A stretch of 38,482 bases of DNA from Blautia glucerasea (GTDB lineage Bacteria; Bacillota; Clostridia; Lachnospirales; Lachnospiraceae). The notes under the pieces were generated by a model, which saw only the letters and a list, made by a program, of their open reading frames with translations, was not told the origin of the DNA and did no database searches. The stretch is taken from the NCBI RefSeq assembly GCF_013304385.1, contig NZ_JAAITU010000039.1, positions 1 through 38,482 on the forward strand, read 5' to 3'. Each line of letters starts with the position of its first letter. Positions within the stretch are counted from its first letter, which is position 1. Positions 1-5,972 of the stretch are shown here, piece by piece. The translations under genes and the position numbers were made by a program.

Positions 1-148
1 GCATCTTTTTGCATTCCAGGTCGATCCCGTCTTTTAATACTTTCTTCCTGTATTTTGTACACCAGACCAGATGATACTGCAGAGAATATACGTATCCTCT
101 ACCATATGAAAGCTGATTTTTATTTATATTAAATATATCTTTTTCCAT
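1..148 (-). CDS. tnpA: IS200/IS605-family transposase TnpA, 5' part only (runs off the left edge)
   Basis: Reading the minus strand from the ATG at 148 gives about 49 residues with no stop before the window edge. They include the segment SYGRGYVYSLQYHLVWCTKY followed by RKKVL, the characteristic N-terminal strand of the Y1 (HUH) transposases of the IS200/IS605 family. These are about 130-155 residues long and cut and join single-stranded DNA at hairpin-marked ends. The HUH motif and catalytic tyrosine lie in the missing part, so activity cannot be judged. No TnpB is visible here. The next gene on the right, a PIN gene, has lost its start, which suggests the element inserted there. Confidence 0.85.
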   Translation of the reverse strand, partial: MEKDIFNINKNQLSYGRGYVYSLQYHLVWCTKYRKKVLKDGIDLECKKM

Positions 149-240
149 GTCTATATTATACCATATGTATTTCTTTAAGTAAACATTTGTTCTGGATATT
201 TTTTTGTAAAAATTGCGTGTCTAACTCATCACTGAAGTAA
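149..240 (-). mobile_element. Probable left end of the IS200/IS605 element
   Basis: This AT-rich stretch lies between the tnpA start and the truncated PIN gene and has no ORF of its own. On the minus strand a TTAC tetranucleotide sits at 240-237, a type of target site used by some IS200/IS605 elements, which insert 3' of a short tetra- or pentanucleotide. The exact boundary is a guess, and no clear subterminal hairpin was identified by eye. Confidence 0.35.
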
Positions 241-245
241 CGAGA

Positions 246-638
246 ATGCGACGCGCAGTTATTCAACAACGGCAGCCTTTTGCCGAAAGTGCTTTAAAAG
301 TCTTTATGCTCGCTGGGTCTGGGGAGATTAATGGATATATTACTGCAAAATCTGTTACCGATATTTATTACTTAATTCATCGTATAACTCATAGTGATTC
401 AGTAACAAGAGAAACATTAGAAAAACTTTTTTCTATCGTCGAAATTTTAGATACAACATCTAATGATATCTGTTTGGCATTATCATCAACAATTTCTGAT
501 TATGAAGATGCTGTAATGATAGAAACTGGAATCAGAGAAAAAATGGATTGTATTGTGACTCGAAATCTTAAAGACTATAAAAAGGCAAAGTTTACTGTAT
601 ATTCTCCAGAAGAATTTTGTAGTATAACAAGCCAATAG
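246..638 (+). pseudogene. PIN-domain (VapC-like) gene lacking its 5' end
   Basis: The 130-residue reading frame matches the body of a PIN-domain ribonuclease of the VapC toxin type. It keeps the RQPFAESALKVF segment, YITAKSVTDIYYLIHR, the acidic SDYEDAVM region and the C-terminal DCIVTRNLKDY segment. PIN proteins normally begin with a short strand ending in a catalytic aspartate (a DTNV/DTNI motif) before the RQPF region. Here that is replaced by MRRAVIQQ, and no ribosome binding site precedes the ATG. The frame opens only after a TAA at 222-224, next to the presumed IS end. One of the four acidic active-site residues is therefore absent. No antitoxin gene is visible, and the remnant is probably not translated into active enzyme. 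Confidence 0.7.
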
Positions 639-662
639 CAATGGCAGAGAATAAGAACAATT

Positions 663-697
663 AAGCACCCGGGAAGGAACTCACCCGGGTGCTTTTT
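663..697. terminator. Bidirectional terminator between the PIN remnant and hpf
   Basis: An 11-bp perfect stem, AAGCACCCGGG at 663-673 and its complement at 684-694, has a 10-nt loop and is followed by a T run on the plus strand. It lies between convergent genes. The T run on the minus-strand side is weaker. Confidence 0.85.
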
Positions 698-713
698 CAG
701 AATCTATTATGGT

Positions 714-1241
714 TTAATCCTCTGGTTCAATCAGGCCATAAGTGTTGCCTTTACGCTTGTAGACTACATTTACCTGATCGGTCTCTGCATTACAGAATAC
801 AAAGAAATTATGTCCCAGAAGCTCCATCTGCACACATGCATCCTCAGGATACATAGGCTTGATATCAAACTTCTTGGTACGAATGATCTTAACTTCCTCA
901 TCCTCTTCATACTCTTTATCAAGGTATGCTTTCTGGAAGCTGTCTGCTGCCTGTTTCTTGTCTGCTATTTTATTCTTGTATTTCCGAAGCTGACGCTCGA
1001 TCACTTCTTCCACAAGGTCAATGGATACATACATATCATTGCTGACCTGCTCGGAACGAATGATGCTTCCCTTTACAGGAATCGTGACTTCGATCTTCTG
1101 TCTTTCTTTTTCAACACTTAAAGTTACGACAACTTCGGTGTCAGGAGTGAAATACCTTTCCAGTTTTCCAAGCTTATCCTCAACTGCAGTCCTAAGCCCT
1201 TCTGTGATTGTGATATTTTTACCGCTGATGATGAATTTCAT
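714..1241 (-). CDS. hpf: Long-form ribosome hibernation promoting factor HPF
   Basis: The 175-residue protein has the two-domain layout of long HPF. Residues 1-100 form the S30AE (YfiA-like) domain that sits in the mRNA/tRNA channel of the 30S subunit. A charged linker follows (KKQAADSFQKAYLDKEYEED). The C-terminal dimerisation domain, about 115-173, contains RTKKFDIKPMYPEDACVQME and NVVYKRKGNTYGLIEP. In Firmicutes this protein drives formation of inactive 100S ribosome dimers during slow growth. The start is supported by a GGGGA-type ribosome binding site just upstream, and the length is typical. It appears to be a single-gene unit with its own promoter and terminator. The call is secure. 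Confidence 0.96.
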   Translation of the reverse strand: MKFIISGKNITITEGLRTAVEDKLGKLERYFTPDTEVVVTLSVEKERQKIEVTIPVKGSIIRSEQVSNDMYVSIDLVEEVIERQLRKYKNKIADKKQAADSFQKAYLDKEYEEDEEVKIIRTKKFDIKPMYPEDACVQMELLGHNFFVFCNAETDQVNVVYKRKGNTYGLIEPED

Positions 1242-1272
1242 ACTTCCATCCCCTTTGCTGTTTGATGGGTAT

Positions 1273-1301
1273 ATTATAGCACATTGTTTTCATTTTTAAC
1301 A
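1273..1301 (-). promoter_or_regulatory. Extended -10 promoter of hpf
   Basis: On the minus strand TGCTATAAT gives a consensus -10 (1273-1278) with the TG extension. A weak -35, TGTTAA (1296-1301), lies 17 bp away. The start codon is about 30 bp downstream. The same AATGTGCTATA context recurs in front of the Bmp-type gene near 12390. Confidence 0.6.
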
Positions 1302-1358
1302 TCTTTTTCTTAAAATTTCAGAATTTTTTACAAGTTTTACGTTACTTGTCCATTCCGT

Positions 1359-2120
1359 TCACAGTAATCTTTCAAAAGGAATGCTTCCTCCAAAAAGATC
1401 CAATGCACTACCAATGGTAAAATCCAGGTTTCCTTTCCCGGCCTTATCCAATAAATCCAGATCCTGCTGGGAACCGATCCCTCCTGCATAAGTAACCGGT
1501 CTCATGTGAAATTCTCCCAAAAGAGCAGCAAGTTCTGTTTCGATCCCACTTGCCTTGCCTTCTACATCCACTGCATGTACAAGAAATTCGTCACAATAAG
1601 ATCCAAGCCGCTCCATCAGTTCCAAAGTCACAGGAACCTGGGTAAACTTCTGCCAGCGGTCTGTCATCACATAATATGCATCTGCCTTTTTCCGGCAGCT
1701 AAGATCAATGACCAAATGCTCCCTGCCTGCAGCTTTTTCAATTTTTTCCAGATTTTCCCAGGAAATCTTCCCATCCTTAAAAACATACGAAGTTACGATC
1801 ACATGGCTGGCCCCAGCCTGCAGATATTCCTGGGCATTATCAGGGTTCACGCCGCCACCAATCTGCAGTCCTCCCGGATATGCCTTAAGTGCAAGCAGTG
1901 CCTGCTCCTTTGTAGCTGGAAAATACGGAGAATCCCCACTATTCAGAAGTATCACATGGCCTCTCTTCAGTCCTTTTTCTTTGTACAATTCTGCATAAAA
2001 AGCAGCATCCTGTCCAGAAACAAAGTTCTCTTCCGCCTGATCCTGCACATCCCGAAGGCTTCCCCCTACGATCTGCTTAACTTTCCCATTATGTATATCA
2101 ATACAAGGTCTGAATCTCAT
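1359..2120 (-). CDS. hisA: Eukaryotic-type HisA (ProFAR isomerase), histidine biosynthesis
   Basis: The 253-residue protein begins MRFRPCIDIHNGKVKQIVGG and contains RGHVILLN, GGLQIGGGVNP, HVIVTSYVF and RPVTYAGGIGS. This is a (beta/alpha)8 barrel with the two phosphate-binding glycine-rich loops of HisA/HisF enzymes. The pattern follows the eukaryotic His6/HisA_euk branch (long insert with LLNSGDSPYFPATKEQ, DLSCRKK) rather than ordinary bacterial HisA. It should catalyse the Amadori rearrangement of ProFAR to PRFAR in histidine synthesis. No other his gene is in the window, so it appears unlinked to a his operon. The start ATG at 2120 has a GAGGA ribosome binding site that belongs to the first unit of a tandem repeat. 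Some Lachnospiraceae are known to use this HisA type. Confidence 0.9.
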   Translation of the reverse strand: MRFRPCIDIHNGKVKQIVGGSLRDVQDQAEENFVSGQDAAFYAELYKEKGLKRGHVILLNSGDSPYFPATKEQALLALKAYPGGLQIGGGVNPDNAQEYLQAGASHVIVTSYVFKDGKISWENLEKIEKAAGREHLVIDLSCRKKADAYYVMTDRWQKFTQVPVTLELMERLGSYCDEFLVHAVDVEGKASGIETELAALLGEFHMRPVTYAGGIGSQQDLDLLDKAGKGNLDFTIGSALDLFGGSIPFERLL

Positions 2121-2126
2121 ATATTC

Positions 2127-2217
2127 CTCCTGAATCCCATATATTTCCCATAACCCTTATCTGTTTCTCCTGAATCTCATATATTTCCCATAACCCTTAT
2201 CTGTTTCTCCTGAATCC
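2127..2217. repeat. 40-bp tandem repeat derived from the hisA start region
   Basis: Two near-identical 40-bp units (2127-2166 and 2167-2206) and an 11-bp partial third unit (2207-2217) lie directly upstream of hisA. Read on the minus strand, each contains an ATG followed by (A/G)GATTCAG and a purine-rich ribosome-binding-like stretch. This repeats the real start, ATGAGATTCAGA. The second unit therefore holds a seven-codon mini-ORF (MRFRRNR) ahead of hisA. Confidence 0.85.
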
Positions 2218-2445
2218 ATCACTTTCCCATTATACACAACTCCCTGCCCATCCACAAGCCGCCAGCCGTAGAGAAAAGTGTGTTATGAATTCGCTTTTTG
2301 CGCATTCCATGATAATTTGTATGCGGTATCCATATCGTCCGTAATATTTTTGTAGCCAAAATGTAGCCACTGTTTTTATTCACCTCAACGCAATTGCTTT
2401 ATTTGAACTGACTAATCGGACTTGATTCAGATAGAAGGTTGTCTA
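2218..2445. other. Gene-free stretch, possible gene debris
   Basis: No convincing gene is present. A short minus-strand frame ending near 2288 reads WLHFGYKNITDDMDTAYKLS and is closed upstream by a stop. It could be the tail of a lost gene, but it is too short to assign. No terminator hairpin was seen. Confidence 0.35.
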
Positions 2446-3963
2446 TTATTTCTTTACAATCCATTTTCCACTCCTATTGGATCCCTGTCTTTCAACTAGT
2501 CCCTCCTCACGCAAATCCTTTATAATCTTCTGAATCTGCTTTCTCGATAAATCAAACTCTTCCATAAGTTTAACCTGAGTTATCTCAGGATTTTCTTCCA
2601 ACTTCTGCAATATATCCAGCTTTCTTTCGGCTCTTTTTTTCGGCTCCTTTTTTTGGCTCCTTTTCGGCTCCTTTTCGGCTCCCTTCTGATTACGTTCTGA
2701 GTCTTCATCTTTCAAAAATGCTTCGTGAACAAATAGTCTTGAAATAAAATAGCTATGATCCTCATCTGTTTCAAACTCTGGTTTCGGAGACCCATTCGCT
2801 TCAAGGGCTCTCAGTATCTTGCCAAATCCAGTATTTCTCCCCTCTGTCAAATGCAATTCCTTAAGGATATCTCCAATACGACGATTTCTATATCTCCGAT
2901 TAGAAACCTTATATCGTTTTAGTCCTTCTTGCGTCACTGAACGATCTGGTCCCGGAAAACTTACGATTTCAATCATATCCTTTTCAATTCTTACCTCTAT
3001 CGGCTCTCTGATATCGTAGCCTCGATGATAAACAGCATTGGCAAGAGCCTCTTCTAAAGCAGCATACGGATAATTATACACCCAATCTGCCTCTGCCTTA
3101 TCCGCACTCTTTACAATTTTTTTCGTTACGATGGAATTCTTTATAAACTGTAATGCCTCTCTTAGTTGTTGATGAATCGGTCCTTTAAAAGTATTTTCGA
3201 TAATATTGTCTCCGCCTAACCCATCCGGGAATTGTACAATATCAATCTGTGTACACGGAAAAAATTTATCTGGTTCCATGCAAAAGAACATTAATCCTAC
3301 GTTTTTTGGTTTTATATACTCTGGAAGTGTACTGATAATATTCATGTCCCTACATAATTCAGTGAAATCTCCCAATTTTGATTTTTCATACAGCGAACTA
3401 CCTATCTCTTTAAGATAATTCTGAATTAACGTAATATTCAAATCTTCTAATTCTGCCTGATGATTCACTCTATCATCAAATGGAACTCTATTTGCCAGAT
3501 TGAATAAATCTTTTTCTTCATCATCTGAAGGTTCTACAGTATTGGAAGCTTTACGAATATAATGTATTCTCTCTTTGTTATCTTTTTCCATTGTCTTTGG
3601 TGATGAATACGGTCTGTTATCTCCACCAGGACACCATATAACAATAAAATGCTTGTCTTGATATGTTTCAACACCAATAATCGGTGTATAAGCCGGTCTA
3701 AGGAGTTTGCATTTTGCAAATATATTTTTCTGATAAGAATCCAGCTTTTCTGTCGGAACTCCCTTTAATGGAAAAACAGGCCTGCCATTATTTTCCTGTA
3801 CACCGATAACAATATATCCACCGCCCCAGTTGTCAAGATCATTTGCAAATGCACATATAGATTTCAAAGATGCCGCTGCATCCCAGGTTTCCTTAAATTC
3901 AATTCTCGCCCATTCAACTACATCTCCGGACAAGAGAGTTTTAATACTTGTTGGTATTGCCAT
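2446..3963 (-). CDS. AlbA_2 (Schlafen-like) and ATPase domain putative transcriptional regulator
   Basis: The 505-residue protein has three recognisable parts. Residues about 15-130 are an AlbA_2 domain (ARIEFKET, GGGYIVIGV). Residues about 290-410 form a HATPase_c_4-type ATP-binding domain (YPYAALEEALANAVYHRGYD, IEIVSFPGP, RNRRIGDILKELHLTEGRNT). A winged-helix tail covers about 445-505 (NPEITQVKLMEEFDLSRKQI). The family was once annotated as RecG-like helicase, but it lacks helicase motifs and its function is poorly known; members often sit in defence and mobile loci. A Lys/Glu-rich linker at about 425-450 is encoded by degenerate 11-12-bp DNA repeats near 2635-2687. The gene lies just downstream of restriction-gene debris and looks intact. 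Confidence 0.8.
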   Translation of the reverse strand: MAIPTSIKTLLSGDVVEWARIEFKETWDAAASLKSICAFANDLDNWGGGYIVIGVQENNGRPVFPLKGVPTEKLDSYQKNIFAKCKLLRPAYTPIIGVETYQDKHFIVIWCPGGDNRPYSSPKTMEKDNKERIHYIRKASNTVEPSDDEEKDLFNLANRVPFDDRVNHQAELEDLNITLIQNYLKEIGSSLYEKSKLGDFTELCRDMNIISTLPEYIKPKNVGLMFFCMEPDKFFPCTQIDIVQFPDGLGGDNIIENTFKGPIHQQLREALQFIKNSIVTKKIVKSADKAEADWVYNYPYAALEEALANAVYHRGYDIREPIEVRIEKDMIEIVSFPGPDRSVTQEGLKRYKVSNRRYRNRRIGDILKELHLTEGRNTGFGKILRALEANGSPKPEFETDEDHSYFISRLFVHEAFLKDEDSERNQKGAEKEPKRSQKKEPKKRAERKLDILQKLEENPEITQVKLMEEFDLSRKQIQKIIKDLREEGLVERQGSNRSGKWIVKK

Positions 3964-3967
3964 ATGG

Positions 3968-4296
3968 TCACTTCCTTCCTATATCTTTTTTAAACACTGG
4001 CCTGAGGCGCGCACACTTTATCAAAATCAATTTCTTCAACTTGGACAAATGACTATATACTGTCATGATATATTGTGGTATGCAATACTGTTTTTGCACT
4101 TCCATACAATGCTGTTTTATAAGCTGATATGCCTTTAAGATATTATTCCTGTCAGTATACCAATCTTCCAAATAATTTTCGCTTTTATCCCCTGTAGATG
4201 ATTTTTTCCATTCTATCGGATTGGTAAAATAAATCCTTTTTTTCTGAAATCTGGATTATAGCATTTTACAAAATCTGCAAGATCTGCATCTATCAT
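3968..4296 (-). pseudogene. Frameshifted gene fragment, possibly the tail of an HsdM-type methyltransferase
   Basis: From the ATG at 4296 the minus strand reads MIDADLADFVKCYNPDFRKK and soon hits a stop. Moving one frame at the A-run near 4240 extends it as RIYFTNPIEWKK and on to a stop at 3968. The phrase DFVKCYNPxxR resembles the C-terminal part of type I HsdM methyltransferases; the rest was not recognised. It overlaps the 3' end of the hsdR remnant in another frame, as if a deletion had joined two genes. The HsdM link is tentative; the broken state is clearer. Confidence 0.4.
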
Positions 4297-4726
4297 CCAC
4301 AATTGCTTCCTCATTCGGTATATAAGAGGATTTTAATCTACGTACTCCATATATCTGCGAAAATGAGCGTGGATCATCGTTCGGTGTATACGCAAGAAAC
4401 TCTCTTTCTGCCTGCTCACCTAGCCCTTTCGTATCTACTAAAAATAAGATGCGTTTCATGTTCCCATATTTGAGCAAACGATATGACGCCGTAATTGCTG
4501 TGAATGTCTTTCCCGCTCCTGTTGCCATCTGTACTAATGCCTTCGGACGATTATCTGCAAACGATTTTTCCAGATTATTGATTGCATTAATCTGACATTT
4601 TCGAAATCCCTTTACATCTAAAGGTAGAAAATATTTGAAAGAACTCTTTGCATAACGTCCTGACTGGCGGAGATTATCATCGATCACGCAACACGCTTTT
4701 TCTTCCGGTGTCATATCATTCTTCAT
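4256..4726 (-). pseudogene. hsdR: Type I restriction HsdR/DEAD-box remnant
   Basis: The 156-residue frame starts like HsdR (MTPEEKACCVIDDNLRQSG) and then jumps to the helicase core: KGFRKCQINAINNLEKSF, the Walker A segment ALVQMATGAGKTFTA and motif Ia (RILFLVDTKGLGEQAEREF). The RecB-like nuclease domain that normally separates these parts (roughly 150 residues) is missing. Everything after about residue 140, including the DEAD motif, is lost. Intact HsdR is about 800-1000 residues. The likely start is the inner ATG at 4714. The upstream XRE gene overlaps it by a few bases, so both once formed one operon. A functional restriction subunit is not possible from this frame. Confidence 0.75.
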
Positions 4727-4931
4727 CTCCCTTATCTACATACTCTATGATATCGCCATAATCAACCTCCAGAATGTTGCATATTTTACCTAAAACAGTA
4801 AGTGTTACTTCTTCATTTCGACGAAGCTTTGTCATTGTATTAGGTGCGATTCCTGAGGCTTTTCTTAAGTTTGCTTTACTTATTTTCCTGTCAATTAACA
4901 ATTTCCATAAACGCTCATATGATACAGCCAT
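4716..4931 (-). CDS. Small XRE-family (Cro/CI-type) helix-turn-helix regulator
   Basis: The 71-residue protein starts MAVSYERLWKLLIDRKISKA and continues NLRKASGIAPNTMTKLRRNE and VTLTVLGKICNILEVDYGDI, a complete HTH_26/Cro-like domain. The start at 4931 was chosen over a longer frame to 5030 because it has AGGAGG (4937-4942) five bases upstream and matches the family start; the longer frame would run through the promoter. The gene overlaps the hsdR remnant. A 16-bp perfect palindrome at its promoter suggests that it represses itself. Such regulators often precede type I restriction or toxin-antitoxin genes. Confidence 0.85.
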   Translation of the reverse strand: MAVSYERLWKLLIDRKISKANLRKASGIAPNTMTKLRRNEEVTLTVLGKICNILEVDYGDIIEYVDKGDEE

Positions 4932-4978
4932 GATTGCCTCCTGACATCTGTTTAATGCTTTATACGCTGTTAATAACA

Positions 4979-5017
4979 AGTATATCATCACATCATCTTT
5001 TTCGCAAGAACTTGCGA
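4979..5017 (-). promoter_or_regulatory. Promoter and palindromic operator of the XRE gene
   Basis: On the minus strand a -35, TTGCGA (5002-5007), and a -10, TATACT (4979-4984), are 17 bp apart. The -35 forms one half of the perfect 16-bp palindrome TCGCAAGAACTTGCGA (5002-5017). A dimeric repressor bound there would block RNA polymerase. Binding by the adjacent XRE protein is an inference. Confidence 0.65.
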
Positions 5018-5184
5018 TTTTCATCGACACCTACATCTGTTTTTCTTATAGTTCCATACCTCTGGATTGATTTTTTTAACTTTCTGTTGTTTTTCTTGTT
5101 TTTTCACTTCCTGCCTGTTCTCTTCCAATCGCTCTTTAATATTCTTTTTCTGTTACTCTACGCTCACTTCTACATGTTCTGTAG

Positions 5185-5321
5185 CTGGCACGGCCTGCAT
5201 GTGCATCCTGCAAAAGGGCAAAAAATATCCTGTTTCTATAGCATTGCAAAGCTTTCGCAGCTATAGAAACAGAATAATTTTTGCCGCCTATACAGTTCTT
5301 CATACCAACCGGCCGTGCCAG
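5185..5321. repeat. Nested imperfect inverted repeat of about 137 bp
   Basis: Three inverted pairs are nested. The outer arms are CTGGCACGGCC (5185-5195) and its complement (5311-5321). The middle arms carry GGCAAAAA and TTTTTGCC. The inner arms are CTGTTTCTATAGC (5230-5242) and its complement (5260-5272). The gene-free stretch 4932-5342 holds this element plus the XRE promoter and nothing else recognised. It could be a MITE-like element or a large terminator structure. Confidence 0.7.
5220..5272 (-). terminator. Terminator of the acidic lipoprotein gene
   Basis: This is the 13-bp perfect stem CTGTTTCTATAGC at 5230-5242 with its complement at 5260-5272. It has an internal palindromic loop and on the minus strand is followed by GATATTTTTTGCC. 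It is the core of the nested inverted repeat. Confidence 0.7.
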
Positions 5322-5342
5322 GAATCTCTTTACATAATCCCC

Positions 5343-5807
5343 CTACCGGCCTTCCACTGCATTCCCAACCGCATCCCCGGTATCCTCCACAGCATCTCCA
5401 ACACCATTTCCGATGTCCTTTACTGCATTCCCAAGCTCACCGGATACCGTGCCGTCCCCATTATTATTCTGATCAATATTTCCATCCTGCTGGTTCTCTG
5501 TTGTCTGATCAGGTCCATTATCCGTTACATCATCCGGTGCATTATCTGGTGCATTGTCTTCTTTATTCTCCCTCACATTCTCCTCTTTGTTATCCTTTAC
5601 GTCATCTATTTTGTCCCTATTTCCATCATCTTCCGTTTTTTTATCCTTATCTTTTTTATCTGTGGCATTATCTTCGGCAGCTTTGTCCTCCGTACTCTTT
5701 TTCGTTTCATCTGCTGCCTTACGTCCGTTCTTTGTGCCACATCCTGCCAGCATAGAAAATGTAAAAACAAGCAGTATACTCATCAGAATCATTTTAGCTT
5801 TTTTCAT
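5343..5807 (-). CDS. Acidic low-complexity lipoprotein
   Basis: The 154-residue protein has a lipoprotein signal: MKKAKM, a hydrophobic stretch and a lipobox LAGC with the cysteine at about residue 22. The rest is a disordered chain rich in Asp, Glu, Asn and Lys (DNAPDNAPDDVTDNGPD, DGNIDQNNNGDG). It ends in heptad-like GNAVKDIGNGVGDAVEDTGD repeats that resemble an amphipathic helix. No catalytic domain is recognisable. It should be anchored on the outer face of the membrane. AAAAAGGAG precedes the start. The function is unknown. Confidence 0.75.
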   Translation of the reverse strand: MKKAKMILMSILLVFTFSMLAGCGTKNGRKAADETKKSTEDKAAEDNATDKKDKDKKTEDDGNRDKIDDVKDNKEENVRENKEDNAPDNAPDDVTDNGPDQTTENQQDGNIDQNNNGDGTVSGELGNAVKDIGNGVGDAVEDTGDAVGNAVEGR

Positions 5808-5870
5808 TCCACTGATCTCCTTTTTCCTTGGGATTTAACTTGTACTGTGTAACTCTTCAGTGCCCTGGCG

Positions 5871-5894
5871 GGATACTGCCTGCTGAATCGTTAC
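5871..5894. repeat. 24-bp dispersed repeat, copy 1
   Basis: GGATACTGCCTGCTGAATCG plus TTAC recurs at 11311-11334 in the same orientation with two mismatches. Both copies are intergenic and have a similar TAACT-rich flank. It resembles a small interspersed repeat of the host genome. Confidence 0.75.
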
Positions 5895-5942
5895 TGTAAT
5901 GTTATTTTGTATATTTTTACAAATCCTATACTGGAAAAATAA

Positions 5943-5967
5943 GGAATATGAAATCAGGTACTATTCC
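5943..5967 (-). terminator. Possible weak terminator after the amidohydrolase
   Basis: A 6-bp stem, GGAATA (5943-5948) with TATTCC (5962-5967), is followed on the minus strand by TTATTTTTCC. It is short, but it lies at the end of the transporter operon where a terminator is expected. Confidence 0.35.
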
Positions 5968-5972
5968 GGATG

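Noticed and set aside
2288..2380. Short minus-strand peptide WLHFGYKNITDD as the end of an integrase
   Set aside because: Only about 30 codons, closed upstream by a stop; no integrase motif (R-H-R-Y) is visible.
5067..5852. Long plus-strand frame of 261 codons opposite the lipoprotein gene
   Set aside because: It is the antisense of a low-complexity gene and of a palindrome, without family similarity or ribosome binding site.
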